Shown here one piece after another: positions 8,814 through 20,779 of a stretch of 64,000 bases of DNA (positions are counted from its first letter, which is position 1; the number at the start of each line of letters is the position of its first letter). Origin of the DNA: Schistocephalus solidus (Eukaryota; Platyhelminthes; Cestoda; Diphyllobothriidea; Diphyllobothriidae); the NCBI GenBank assembly GCA_017591395.1, contig WEDG01000895.1, forward strand, positions 1 to 64,000. Direction: 5' to 3'. The position numbers and the translations under genes are program-made. The notes beneath the pieces are model-generated. The model saw only the letters and a program-made list of their open reading frames with translations, did no database searches and was not told the origin of the DNA.

Positions 8814-10351
8814 GCTACACCAGCGCACGCTACCTACACCAATACATCGACAACACCCTCACAATCACCATGTACCTGAGTATATCACGGTTTCCTAGAA
8901 ACCGTGGCTTGGAAGGCTGCCAATCTGACGCTTACACCAGACCACGACGTCGGCTCAGTGTATGTGCTGTGTGTGTCGAGTGGCTGACCAGTGGACTGGG
9001 AGTCAGACGGCGATGGCTCCTCCATATCCCCTGAGTTTGTGAATCCTGGCGTGTGCGTTTTGGGGGCCAGGTCGTGCTGTGGCGCGCGAAGACGGGTACG
9101 CCCATCCGTCAGCCAATGCGCCCACTCCCACATCAGGCAACTGACTGGCTCGAACAGTGGTCTGATGGTGAGGGTGAGGGAGAGAGTGAGGTCGAGAGCT
9201 CAGTGCATTTTCCTCACTATAAACAAGCTGACGCGCTTGTAACTATCACGGTGCGCTAAAAGCCGTGGTTTGGAAGGTTGCCAACTGACGGGATAACTCG
9301 GACCGCGTGGTCAGCCTAATGTGTGTTTTGTGTGAAGTGGCTGACTGGCGGACTGAGAGTCAGGCTGCAATGGCTTCTTCTTAATGTGGTCCTTATGGCA
9401 CCCCCACTATGTGGGATCCGAGCCAGGTGTGGTGGCACGCCCAGGGGCGGCTCCGGCCGCGCCAGCCACCTGTGCCCACTCTCATCTCCGGTCTTCTTGA
9501 CTGTGTCATGAGACCGGGCTCAGGTGGGGGAGGAGAAGAGAGTGCGGTAACGTTGAGTGCCACGGTTGGAAGGTTGCCAACTGACAATTACACTCAGACC
9601 TCGCAGTTAGTCCAATGTGTGTTGTGTGGAGTGGCTGACTGCTGGTCTGAGAGTCAGGCTGCGATGGCTCCTTCTTAACGTGACCTCTGACTATCTCACA
9701 CATGTGAGATGTAAGCCGTTCAACCCCCTGTTGTGTGAAATCCTGGTGCTTGTGTTTGGGGGGCCAGGTCGTGTACGTAGTACACGTAGACGAGGTCACC
9801 AGCAGCTGCGCCCGTTTCCGCATCACACAACTAACCGGCTCGGACAGTGGTCTGATTGTGGGGGTGAGGGAGAGAGTGAGGTCGAGAGCTCAGCGTATTT
9901 TCCTCACTATAAACAATCTGACGCGCTTGAAACTATCACGGTGCACTAAAAGCTGTGGCTTGGAAGGTTGCCAACTGACGGGATAACTCGGACAGCGTGG
10001 TCAGCCCAATGTGTGTTTTGTGTAGAGTGGCTGACTGGCGGACTGAGAGTCAGGTTGCAATGGCTCCTTCTAAATGTGGCCTTTATGGCACTCCCACTCC
10101 GTGGGATCCGAGCCAGGTGTGGTGGCACGCCCAGGGCGGCTCCAGCCGCGCCAGCCACCTGCGTCCTCTCCCGCCTCCGGTGTTCATGACTCTGTCTTGG
10201 CACTGGTCTCAGGTGGGGGAGGAGAGAGTGCGGTAGATGCAGCGCAAGTCTACTATCACTTTAAACTAAATCACGCGCAAGTCACCGTCCCTGCTCCACT
10301 TACCCATGGAGCATACGGTGGACATCTTCGGACAACGACGGTCGAACTGTC
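8814..10351 (+). repeat. Modular 3' region of LINE copy A
   Basis: Diverged units begin with GGAAGGYTGCCAA at 8911, 9272, 9568 and 9962 (spacings 361, 296, 394), each followed by related 'TGTGTTTTGTGTGGAGTGGCTGAC'-like sequence. The first unit is preceded by a palindrome with arms CACGGTTTC and GAAACCGTG (8886-8906). Copy B has the same layout at the same spacings. Short open frames through it are accidental. The region ends in a putative stem-loop before the GGTCGAACTGTC terminus. Confidence 0.8.
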
Positions 10352-10440
10352 GTGTGTGTGTGTGCGTCACACTCAACGACCAAAGGTCGTGGGCTGGAAT
10401 CTCGGATGATCCACACCTTGGATTGGGTATGACTGGCTGA
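10352..10440 (+). repeat. GT-rich run followed by SINE-tail-like sequence
   Basis: A GTGTGTGTGTG run directly follows LINE copy A. Then comes a stretch ending GGTATGACTGGCTGATGAAG, like the tails of the tRNA-derived units at 20.8-21.1 kb. Confidence 0.4.
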
Positions 10441-10535
10441 TGAAGTCTAATAAGCCAGAAATTGCAATTCTGAATGTTCGAAAATATAAGAGGCCCACGG
10501 AACTGTATAGAAGAAGACGGGAAGGCGTTCACTGG

Positions 10536-10569
10536 GACGTTTCGAACTCTCACACGAGCCCATCGTCAA
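10536..10569 (-). ncRNA. Hammerhead-like motif, probably a Penelope remnant
   Basis: On the minus strand, TTGACGA (10563-10569, canonical CTGANGA) precedes a hairpin pairing GGGCTC with GAGTTC around GTGTGA, then GAAACGTC (10536-10543). The layout matches the motif at 5909-5950 with a different sequence. The first base of the core box has changed, and stem III is minimal, so activity is doubtful. No RT or GIY-YIG sequence is seen beside it. Confidence 0.4.
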
Positions 10570-10599
10570 GGCATAAAAGACTTTACAGCTCACTGCATA

Positions 10600-12280
10600 T
10601 ATAAATCACTTCTGCCGAGTATGACCTTCATCAGCACCACTGATTTTTTCACGCAGGGCCTTATATGCAGCTGGCAGATCGACATGCCTATTGATCGATT
10701 CCTCGGTCGAGCGCCACGCTTACTGCAGCAGGCGTGAAATTCGGTCGTCTGACTTACTCTGTGTGATTAAACGCACGGCTCCCGGTGGGGCCTCGCAGCA
10801 CAGTTGGCTGGAACTTTGGCTGGAACTAAAGCCTTCCCCTTGCTGGCGTGTGTTCGAGTCCCACCGAGGCCGTCGAGCTTTTCAAATTTGGGTCAAAAGA
10901 ATGACTCAGTATTCTCACGCTGCCAATGTCAAAGCCGTGCCCTGGCGGGGACGCGTAAGTGACTACCAAGTAAAGTTTATCCTTCCGTCTCACAGCGAGC
11001 TCGTGCATTCTCGTGTAAACCCGTTTGCCGGTTACGCCAACATAATTGGCTCGACAACAATGGCAGTCTATCCGGCAAATGACCTGTGCTTTCTAAAATA
11101 CAACCTTAAGACAGCAGTGCATAAAAAATTGTACGTGTCTCTTCTGAGTTAAAAAATATACAGATACAATTCTCCATGAAGGAGGTTTTAAGAAGATCAA
11201 GTTTTCATGAACAGATGGTGAGATATCTGTAACCTTTATATATACTACTGACTATCTGTTTGCAGTTTATGAATATTACATGGTTATTTTGCTGTGGCTG
11301 ATGAACTTTGGCCAAAAAATTCATATCAGCTTTCTGACGGAGCCTATAAACTTTACACCTGACTGACTTACTCTAAGGCGGCGATTAATTTCTGACTATC
11401 AATTTGTGCTGCAATTTTTTTCTCCTAAGGGGATTTTCACTGCTGACCAGAATTATGTTTAATAAGGTTGCTTTCTCGTCTGTAATAAAAATTACGAAAA
11501 GGTACGGAATGCATGGACTACAGAAGAGGATATGTTGACGGCAAAAGAGTAAGTGACCGTTTTTGTTCGGCGACCATACAAAACGGATCACCAGGCGGAG
11601 CGAGGGGGTAGTTTCGCGCTCCTAAAGACAACCAGCAGGGTTGGTGATTTTGATTGGCTGACGTCTCTCACATTCGTCGACGAATCAACACTGCCACCAC
11701 AAGTGATGAGCAGAGCATCTTTTGAAAGGAGATGGGTCCCGGTGACCGCGATTACTGCTAAAATTACCGGGGTTGACAGGCGTTGCGCACTGACAACGTG
11801 AGTTGGCAAAAGCTAGTCGCAAGCGTGGCGCCGGTATTCGCAAAGAAAAGACGCAGTAAGAACGAGACAGTATACAGAGCGGCATAGTTACGCGTTTGGT
11901 GTGCTGCGTGTACAGTAAATGGCGTAATCTGACAGTCACATATGCAAGGGGAAGGAAATGTTAATATTTATTCAGTGAACCAACTAAGAAGGTAAGTTGA
12001 TGACAGGCGCGAATGTAATCTGCATATAGGAGCGTTTATTGGTTAATCACTTTAAATTTAGATATGCTGTACCTCCAGGCACCGACATTCAAGATGGAAG
12101 ATCCTGCAAACAATACTTCAATACTTACTAAGAAGTGGACCGTTGCATGAGTTACTGTCAGGGGTTGTTGGGCAAATTAAATCAAAAGCCTGCGTGTGAT
12201 TTAATTTTAATTTGTGTAATGTTATTTACCCGCTAATCTCTAAAGCATACAAGATTTACATACCCTGTTTCAATACTTAA
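10600..12280. other. Mostly anonymous DNA with one tRNA-like SINE candidate
   Basis: A tRNA-like unit lies at 10786-10870 on the plus strand: an A-box-like GCAGCACAGTTGG and a B-box-like TGTTCGAGTCCC (10851-10862), as expected for a tRNA-derived SINE head. Open frames elsewhere (10691-11152, 11553-11801) are short, with no recognised motif or codon pattern. I see nothing else supportable. Confidence 0.4.
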
Positions 12281-12289
12281 CAACTGGCT

Positions 12290-12660
12290 TTGAAGTTTGC
12301 CAACCGATGATTGTAATCAGACCGTGCAGTCAATCTAGTGTGTCTACTTGTGTGGAGTGGCCGACTGGTGGACTGAGTCATGCTGCTTCATGAAACTCTC
12401 ACTCAGTGGGATCAAAGCCGGTGGTAGTGGTACGTCTAGGCGCGGGTTCCCGCCGTGCCAGCAACCTGCGTCTTCTTCGCCCCTTCGATCTTGTTAACTC
12501 TCTCTGGACACCGTGTCCATGTGGGTAAGCTAGGAGAGAGTTCGGTAGGTACAACGTTAGTCTATGGACACTATTCCTAATTCACGCTCAAGTTACCGTT
12601 CCTGCCACCACCCTCCAGGAGGTCACACGGTAGACATAGACGTTAACAACGGTTGAACTG
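12290..12660 (+). repeat. Diverged solo copy of the LINE 3' region
   Basis: It matches the last unit of the zinc-finger LINE's 3' region: GTTTGCCAACCGATG at the start, GTGTGGAGTGGCCGACTGG, then CACACGGTAGACATAGACGT near the 3' end. It is more diverged than the units in copies A and B, and no coding part is attached, so it is a 5'-truncated old insertion. Confidence 0.6.
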
Positions 12661-12969
12661 TCATGTGGCCAAAAACGTCAGATGGCCGGCTGTGAACTGA
12701 ACGCCTCCTACAAGACTGTCTGCTTAAATGAATGGTGGGATGCTGAAAATATGTAAGGGCATTGACCTGGGGGGGGGGTAGGAGTGGACTAGATGTCTCA
12801 GACAAGATGCATTGGTTCCTCAATTCGAGTGTGTAAAAATACGCAGGCCATGCAAAACTCGAGACCCGTAACCTGACCGCTGGCACTGCAGTCATCCAGC
12901 GGCCCTCAGGCAACCAAATGCAGCATACGCACAAGGAAAATAGCAGGAAATCTATGGTGAATGACACTT

Positions 12970-13152
12970 GAAGAGTAATCTTTACCAAACAAAATGCGCC
13001 TCATACAAAATTTTCTGGATAACAAATGAGAGGAAATAGACGCGATCGCTGGGACAAAGACTTTACTGGCCTGATATTTCAGACTCCTGCTCGAATCTAT
13101 CTCCAGATCCCATTTAAAACAGTTACTCTAGTAAACGTCCCCTGAGCCGTGT
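12970..13152. repeat. Second copy of the ~190-bp dispersed repeat
   Basis: It is nearly identical to 1252-1447 (shared GAGGAAATAGACGCGATCGC and CGTCCCCTGAGCCGTGTAC) but is not embedded in Gypsy sequence here. This shows that the block is a separate mobile or duplicated unit. Confidence 0.65.
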
Positions 13153-13317
13153 ACTAATACATGTGTCCGCGTTCCGCCAGGTTAACATAAACAAAGTAGG
13201 TACTGTTAAAAAATCATAAATATACCGATGATGACGGATATACGTAGGCTGAAAAGTGCAACCCTGCTGAAATAATAATTCTGGGCTGAGATCCAAATAT
13301 GTCACACGTACACACAC

Positions 13318-14463
13318 GACAGTACGACCGTCGATTACGACGATGTCCACGGTATGCTGCACGGAAGGGTGGTGCAGGGACGGTGACTTGTGCGTGATTT
13401 AGTTTAAAGTGATATTAGACTTCCCCTGTAGTTACTGCATTCTCTCCTCCTGCCCCACCTGAGCCCGGGGTCATGACAGAGACGAGAAAACCGGAGATGG
13501 GAGAGGGCGCAGGTGGATGGTGCGGCCGGGACCCCTAGACACTAGCCACCCCCTAGGCGTGCAACCACACCCCCCATGTTCGGCATTTGTTATGGGAGCG
13601 CAACCCGAATAACACATGCCGTGCCCTAATGTGGGCCCCGTGTTGCCCGTTTAAGGGCACTCGATGGTTCGACCGTCGATTTCGACGATGTTCACTGTAT
13701 GCTCCACGGAAGGGTGGTGCAGGGACGCTGACCTGCGCGTGATTTAGTTTAAAGTGATAGTAGACTTCCCCTGCACCTACCGCACTCCTCCTCGCATGAG
13801 CCCAGTGCCGCGGCGAGTCAAGAACACCGGAGGCGGAAGAAGTCGCAGGTGGCTGGTGCGGCCGGAGCCGCCCCTGGGCGTACCACCACATCTGGCTCGG
13901 ATCCCATGGAGTGGGTGTCACAAAGGCCACATTAAGAAGGAGCCATTTCAGCCTGACTCTCAAACCACCAGTCAGCCATTACACACAGAACACATATTGG
14001 GCTGACCACGCGGTCCGAGTTCTCCCGTTAGTTGGCAACCTTCCAAGCCACGGCTTTTAGCGCACCGTGCTAGTTTCAAGCGCGTCAGATTGTTTATAGT
14101 GAGGAAAATACGCTGAGCTCTCGACCTCACTCTCTCCCCCACCCCACAATCAGACCACCATCCGAGCCGGCCAGGTGCCTGATGCGGAAATGGGTGCAGT
14201 TACTGGTGACCACGTCTACGTGTACTACGTACACGACCTGGCCACCAATCACAAGCACCAGGATTTCACACAACAGGGGGTTGAACGGCCCACATCTCAC
14301 ATGTGTGAGATAGCCAGAGGTCACGTTAAGAAGGATCCATCGCAGCCTGACTCTCAGACCACCAGTCAGCCACTCCAAACAATATGCATTGGACTGACTG
14401 CATGGTCTGCGTGTAATGGTCAGTTAGCAACCTTCCAACCCCCGGCGCTTATCTGCGCGTGAT
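13318..14463 (-). repeat. Inverted 3'-region copies of the zinc-finger LINE
   Basis: Two minus-strand pieces lie side by side. Each starts at the element's 3' terminus: one at about 13318-13657 and the other at about 13664-14463. Both carry the terminal GACCGTCGA..TCGACGATG hairpin in reverse and the GTGGTTTAGTTTAAAGTGATA-type segment. The second extends through two more units (GTTGGCAACCTTCCAAG near 14030; TTAGCAACCTTCCAACC near 14425). They are 5'-truncated insertions without coding sequence. Confidence 0.7.
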
Positions 14464-14693
14464 ATTCTCAAACTCAGATCATACATGCCGCAGAGGAGTC
14501 ACCTGGAGAAGGAGCCCAGGATCATACTTGCCTTTGTAATCAACTATGCAGACTGACAGCATGTTTTTGTGGTGATGCGCGTGATCATGTGAGGTCCAGA
14601 GGTTGATCCAGGTCACTACGACCTTCAGACCCGGGTGCATAGGAGAGAAGTGGGATGCCAGTTGTGAGGATAGTGTATTCTGAGCAGTGCCCC

Positions 14694-15053
14694 CTAAACG
14701 GGCCACGTGGTAAATGCGTTGGACCAACACGGGGGCCACATCAGGGCACGGCATGCGTTATTCGGGTTGCGCTCCGCTAACAAATGCCGAACATGGGAGG
14801 TGTGGTGGCACGCCGAGGGGCGGCTAGGACTTAGGGGCCCAGCCGCGCCAGCCACCTGCGTCCTCTCCCGCCTCCGGTCTTCTTGACTCTGTCTTGACAC
14901 CGGGCTCAGTTGGGGGAGGAGGAGAGAGTGCGGTAGATGTAGCGCAAGTCTACTATCACTTTAAACTAAATCACGCGCAAGTACCTGTCCCTGCTCCACT
15001 TTCCCATGGTGCATACGGTGGATATCGTCGGACTACGACGGTCGAACTGTCGT
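14694..15053 (+). repeat. Solo copy of the LINE 3' end
   Basis: The unit contains GTGGTGGCACGCCGAGGGGC, GGTCTTCTTGACTCTGTC and the terminal GCATACGGTGGATATCGTCG...GGTCGAACTGTC. Its first 100 bases are the reverse complement of 13560-13657, giving a local inverted pair. Confidence 0.7.
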
Positions 15054-15840
15054 GTGTCGTATTCTGAACAGAACTAGCAGAGAAGTTGTTGGAGGAATTT
15101 GGCAACCGGACGAGGGCACGTCCGAAACCGCGAGGGTGGTGTCCCCAAGTGTGATACCATGCGCAGTTGTCACAGGGCCTCCAGCGAGGTCACGTGTGAG
15201 TCAACCTTGAAGACGATTGGCCACTTTTGAAAGCCGGAATTGTTGAGGACCAGACAGCCACTTATGCGCACGTGCATATAGTCGCGAGTGGTTCGGCGTT
15301 GCAACAGGTGCCTTAAGTTGGGCCACTACAATGTTACTGGATCGCCAGTGCGCCTCTTACCTCAAATGCTAGCTTTCGCCGATAAGTATTAAGATCTGAG
15401 GAGGGTTAACTAAGGCAAATACCTCGCACGGTAGTCCATAAGTCGCTTTGCCAGTTAAAAAGGTGGCGGAATTTTGTAATGTGTTCTCGTGCTGTGTTTA
15501 ACCTTAAAATCTGTCAAGAGTATAAGAAAAGTTTTGATAGATAAATTACTGCCCCTTGTCCATTTCGTAAGCCTAGCCTTTCTTTACCACCCTTTCCAGG
15601 ACAGCCCATAACATATCTGACAAAAACGATGGACCTTGTTTCGGTGTCCACAGGCTACTGGATAGTCCCTCATTTAGTGACCTCCATGGTAGCCGTTCCC
15701 GCGATTACCAGCACAGCCACTGAGTCATGTCGCCTTCACCTATCAAGCGGTACTTACGCGCATGCAATCACCTCCAACGCCGTGATGCCGATTGGATGCA
15801 GACGAACAAGGCTTTAGATGATGTACATCGGCTGACACAC
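15054..15840. other. Anonymous stretch
   Basis: There are no long open frames, splice-bounded segments or repeats that I can recognise. A 62-codon frame at 15629-15817 shows no motif. Confidence 0.4.
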
Positions 15841-15859
15841 TTGACTGGCGATAGTATTT

Positions 15860-16254
15860 ACGACAGCTGCTGACTGAGCTTTCTGTACGCTATATAGCCC
15901 CAACGAGCTCTTTTCCAACCCAATATATATCTCCTCTGACTTTTGCTTTGGAAACCATCGGGCTGCCCACCATCGGGAACTCGCGCATCTGCTGCCTGTT
16001 TCGATTCATATATGGTAAACGTTGAGGTCATGTAGCGCCCCCACTTCTGGTGCCCACAACACGCTGGAGCTCATGCGATGATGGTGCTCGAGCGACAGGA
16101 CAATGCACGCATACAGCCTCCAGCACAGCCATTTGAAAACGATCCACAAAAATTACTGTTATGCAATCAACTGGTCAAACAGACACTGAATGAAGTTAAT
16201 ATGGCATTTACTCACTTACGCCAACATCACCCTAGCTGGCAGGCGTGCACATAG
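15860..16254 (+). other. Possible LTR-retrotransposon 5' end (weak)
   Basis: CTATATAGCC near 15890 could be a TATA-type signal. TTCTGGTGCCCACAAC at 16045-16060 resembles a tRNA primer-binding site that follows a 5' LTR. A 58-codon frame at 16078-16254 (MMVLERQDNARIQPPAQPFE) follows, where gag would begin. No LTR pair is visible, so this is only a suggestion. Confidence 0.25.
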
Positions 16255-17720
16255 ACCTACAGCTTGTCGCGCATCGGGGCGTCTGACTGCCACAAACGTT
16301 TCTGTACAGAATGCACGACTTTTACTAGTATCTTGCTCCTCCTCTTCCTCCTCCTTCAAAACGGAGTACAAACGCTGCATAGATTCAGCAGACAATCGAA
16401 AGCCGCATTTCGCGAAAATGTTTTTTACCCCAAAAAAATACACCTAAAGAGCTGCACTGCGACAGTTGCCGCCACCTTACCACCAATCTGTCTTAGGCTT
16501 TTCCTCCAGCACACAGTCTTCCCGCGTTGCTTACTATTGGCCGCTGGTAAAATTTACGTCACTGACCGGCCTTTTCGGAAAGCCTTGAGGGGTGTGGTTC
16601 ACGTTGTCAGAGAATCCTCGGATGCTATTTAGGTGAAAACTAGCACCCTCTTCGAGTATGAATCAGGCGTGGGCGTTCCCATGTTGCGCACCGAAATTTG
16701 CAAGATTCCACGCTCCTGATAATCTTCGAGTGGACTCCTCAGTTTTAGTGAGTGCTCTCTTGCACATGTTCAATATTTTCTAGTGTAGGAGCGAAATGTG
16801 ATCTCGCAGCTCATGTTAGATCACTGACCAACCCTGTTACTTGATTAGTTGAACCAAGTGGCATGTTGTTGGATTCTTGGTTGAATTCTTGGCAGTAGAG
16901 ATGTGCTCTCAGCTCAAGAACGGAGGGTGGATTTTTGAAATGAAATTCAGTGAACTTAACGTGTTGTGAGCGTTTCCAATGATAATAAATTACATGGAAA
17001 CATCCTCACTGTCAAAACAGATGTTAATGTTTAAGCGTTAAGCCGCCATTTAGTATCCATGAGCAATTAAAAAGGTAATCTTCAAGAACTCATTTTGACC
17101 GGAAGCACTCGAGACACATAGCCTAATGCTACTTTTTGATCAGCATGGCAACTAAATAAATGCTGATCGCAATATTCGAATAGACTTTAAAAAATAGAAA
17201 GATTGCCCCACACAGCTTTGCAACACTGACTCGTGCGCAATACAAGCCACAGTTAGGAGAGATGGATGGCAGCCTACCGTTTCGAATGTTGAACAATTTG
17301 CGCTTATTATACATGCAGAGATAGTCCTACTTAACCGAGTGCCCATGCTTACGTTGGCCAGTTATGAGTAGGTAAAACGACCTTCAAATTCATTTCTTGG
17401 AGGAAATAACAGTATGAGAGACGCAGTCCAATGCTTACAGGGTATGAAACGTGACCGCAGTCCATCCAGATATTCTAAAAAACATCAGATGGCCTCCGAT
17501 TTTAAAACGTTAAGTCACGCAGGTGCACGGGTTTCAGAATACACGTTTAAGGCTTGAAATCTCAGCATAATCTTTAGACGGCATAAAAGCGAAGCTACAC
17601 TGATATCAAGAAGCAACGGTAAATAGGCACACTACTCGACCAATAATTTTTACCATGTGAGAAATTTCCAGATTGGGCCACTATAGACTGCACCACAACT
17701 AGTACATGTTATTTTGTAGA
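16255..17720. other. Anonymous stretch
   Basis: It holds a CTCCTCTTCCTCC pyrimidine run (16328-16350) and short frames without motifs. Nothing here is supported as a gene. Confidence 0.4.
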
Positions 17721-17724
17721 TAAT

Positions 17725-18700
17725 TTATTTTCTGTTTAAATAGCTAACTCTGTCCTTAGGTTGTAAGTGCTGGATCCACAAAATAGATGTAGGATTGTGC
17801 GCTATGTGTGCCTGATGTGTTTTTCGCTGTCTTGCGACGAGCTTTGATACCTTTTTTGGTTTTACACTTCGATATTCGTAGCTCTGGGAAGAATTTTTTC
17901 TCTTGAACTGTTGTCTCAAAAGTGCATCGATGAACAAAGTCAGGATATCCATTCTGGGAAAATAATGTATTGTATCGATGTTCAATAAATTTCTTTCTCG
18001 CAACAGTGAGCTTTCGCTCAAGGTAGCAAGCTGTTAACAGAGCTGCGATGTTGGAGATGGGATGACCACTCCAACAGTGTAAGATAATCTCGGAGTATAC
18101 ATTTTCACGATAAACTGAGGATTTCAGTGTTACATTACACTTTCTATGTACGAGGACATCCGGAAATGGGAGTTTTCCACCTACTTCTGCTTCGAATATA
18201 AATTGAAGGTTGTTTGGGGATAGTTATTATCAAAATTTTGACAATAACACATTTATCGTCTAAATAGTGCACCCGCAAGTTTGAGCATTACATCTTCTGC
18301 CAAAAAGCCAGATAGTGGGGAGCCCATAGGGGCGCCTTTAATTGCCGATAGTATTGCTCAAAAAAGGAAAATTTCGTTTCCGGGTACGTCGATAATGTAG
18401 GCCAGCAGGAACTCCTCCGTGAAGGGAATGGACATGAAAAGAGAAATGACACCATTATTCGTCATTTTGAACTTTGAAGAAACTGTATCAAGTTTTGAAT
18501 AGACATTTCAGAGATCTTGGGAGTGGACAGAGTTGACAAACTATTCGCTTGGAGATCTCGTAGTTTACTGCGCCGATTAAGGTGACCATTAGTCGCAGCG
18601 GACTATCAATCTTTTGAACGTTAGGAAATCTGTATATGTTCGCCAGGAGAAACGACTACCGCACTATTATGATAATAGTAGTTCCGTTCAAATATATTTC
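17725..18700 (-). mobile_element. Second Penelope-like element RT remnant
   Basis: On the minus strand, KGAPMGSPLSGFLAEDVM lies near 18285-18345, and LPFPDVLVHRKCNVTLK near 18130-18175. The region from 18021 to 17725 continues an open frame (RERNLLNIDTIHYFP, basic C-terminus), matching the end of a Penelope RT. The catalytic box is decayed and several stops interrupt it. Sequence is well diverged from the copy at 2882-3750. No GIY-YIG end is visible downstream. Confidence 0.7.
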
Positions 18701-18719
18701 AGTCCATGACTCTTCACTT

Positions 18720-20730
18720 CTTTTTCGTTTTCTTCGGGGGAAGTTGAACACGATTAGATAGCTGGACCTCAAATCTTCAAACACATGCATATAGAAAAAT
18801 CATTAAGGTACTAACAATCCAGATAGGGACGGCTGTTACGTGGTCATCACCGATCGCCAGTACGTCATAGGCCACTCTTGTACCCCACAACAGCTGATAA
18901 TTTTGTTCAAGGTCTCACAAACTTGATGCAATCCTCATTAGCAGTTGACAAACATGCAACATCCGGGTTGAGGACCACGACAGCAGACTTTGTCTCCTCC
19001 TGTTTACCTCTGCTAAGCTGGATTCTTCGAAGTTAATCCCAGCCTAAAGATGAGCTACTAGGAATTGATTTCTTCTATCGCAGAAGCTATCAAGGGTAGG
19101 GTTTAAACAGGCTCTACAGAGGCAAAGCATGGCATACCTTCGAAACGGACACCAGACTTTACTGTGACAAATTATCCAGCGGAAAACGACCTCGATTAGC
19201 AAGCAGTCCTGTCTTCAGGAATATCTTCCCCACTATTGTACAGTCAGCACAGTGTGGCTCTGAGGCCCAATTTATTTCTCCCAACGTACCGGACAGTTCG
19301 CGCACCCAGGCGTGGGGAGGGAATACCCAATCCGCAGCGACCCTCTTAGTTACCCAAGATCCCCTTGAGCTATCAAGTTTGCTGTGACCAGGTCTTTGCA
19401 AAGGAGGCCCCAATTTACGGGGGCAGCTGCTCAACCGAGTCGAACAAACTATTGATGAGAACGCCACCGTTAACGGTGGTGAAGTGTTACTACTGCACTA
19501 AATATTCGAAATGCAGTAGTCTGTTTTCGGGCCTATTTTTTACGATGAAACTCGGTCACGTATGACTCGATGAATTATATAAGCAGCCTGCAAGCCGAGG
19601 ACCAGATGCTCATCCAGGGGCCCGGATCTAGTTATTCAGCCTCGTCCGAGAAAATATCATGTAGTTGATTCAGTGTGTTCGAGGATAGGTACGTGAAAAC
19701 AGGCTGTCAAGTATTAAATTGAGGGGAGTTCTGAGCCGCATCAGTCATTATATCCAACCTCAATACCTCCAGTCAGTGACTCAGGCTTGCTACTGGTAAA
19801 CGAGGACAGAGACCAACTCATCAGCTACCTTCCGATGCTGACCCAGTGTGAATGCCTCTCTGCACAAAATCCAACGCGCCGGCTTCGGAGGCAGTAGGCC
19901 GACGCCCTCATAACTTAGGAGCAAGCGACATAGACTTCTTAATTTGGCATCCATAACAGCCATTTCCGATGCGAAAATTACAGTCCGCACGCGAGTACTC
20001 GGTAACCGGAACGTCCCATGGCAGTTTCCGCGCCCATCTCCCGGTGCCTTTCCGTGGGAACACAGCGGGTGTGTAGCGAAGACGATGATCCGAATCTCCC
20101 CTTGTTAGAGAAACTGAAGCACAGGTGGTAACTGCGGCCCAGAGATATAATCCCATTGAATACATCGGAAGAACCACGGCACATACCCTTTACACCGTGA
20201 AATAGCTCTGGGACTGCTACCTACGCCGTGACTGGCCACGAAGCGGTGGCCAAGGATCCGGTGCTCTTCTGGCCAGTCCTCGAGAAGCCTTTGCATACTC
20301 AAGTTTCTTACGTGGCACAAATTTATCGTAGTTCGAGCAATCCGCAGGGCTAACCACCAGCATGTCCAACAACTTTAATCATATTCAGTAAACACACCCT
20401 TCCTACCAACGAGCATCTACGATCGCGACAAATAAATGTATTGACCACAACGGTCACGGGCACCATAGCTTCGTCAAATTAAAGTTCGGCGGCATTTCAT
20501 CCCCGCGACATTATATATGCAACACATCGTGAAGTCATGGTGGTCTATCCTGGTAGCGCGGCACTTCGGCGTTGGGTATTTGCCTCACCCCACTGCGTGC
20601 AAAATGAATCATATTAGGGATACTTCCCTTTATCACTACTTACTCTCTGCTGAAGTACCGCATTCACATGAGTGTCTTGGGTCGCGAAGATAGTGACAAG
20701 TGGGCACTCACCGATCGGTTACGGGACTCA
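18720..20730. other. Anonymous stretch
   Basis: Open frames of up to 102 codons (19159-19467, 19908-20320, minus) show no family motif or splice-bounded structure that I can defend. Confidence 0.4.
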
Positions 20731-20779
20731 CTCTAGAACTCAGCCAGCAGCCGTAGCGGCTAGTGATACAGGCAAAATA

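Larger units (their letters stand above)
6491..10351 (+). mobile_element. RTE/CFDP2-like LINE with C2H2 fingers, copy A (internally deleted)
   Basis: The limits follow from the alignment with copy B: the 5' end GGGGTGTAGG is at 6491 and the 3' end GGTCGAACTGTC is at 10351. The copy is 3.86 kb against 6.08 kb for copy B. It has a 5' leader (6491-7078), a broken endonuclease (7079-7640), then a direct jump to the RT C-terminus and zinc fingers (about 7641-8813), and the modular 3' region (8814-10351). About 1.9 kb covering the endonuclease end and the catalytic RT is missing. Both ends touch GT-rich repeats (6481-6490 and 10352-10362), possibly a target-site duplication inside a microsatellite. 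Confidence 0.85.

Noticed and set aside
8575..9949. Small Cys-rich or repeat proteins from the 80-110-codon frames in the LINE 3' region.
   Set aside because: Frames shift between units and copies with no conserved start; they are chance frames in GC-rich repeats.
8885..10351. The repeated units after the LINE ORF as an independent satellite array.
   Set aside because: In copy B the same block lies inside the target-site duplications, so it is the element's own 3' region.
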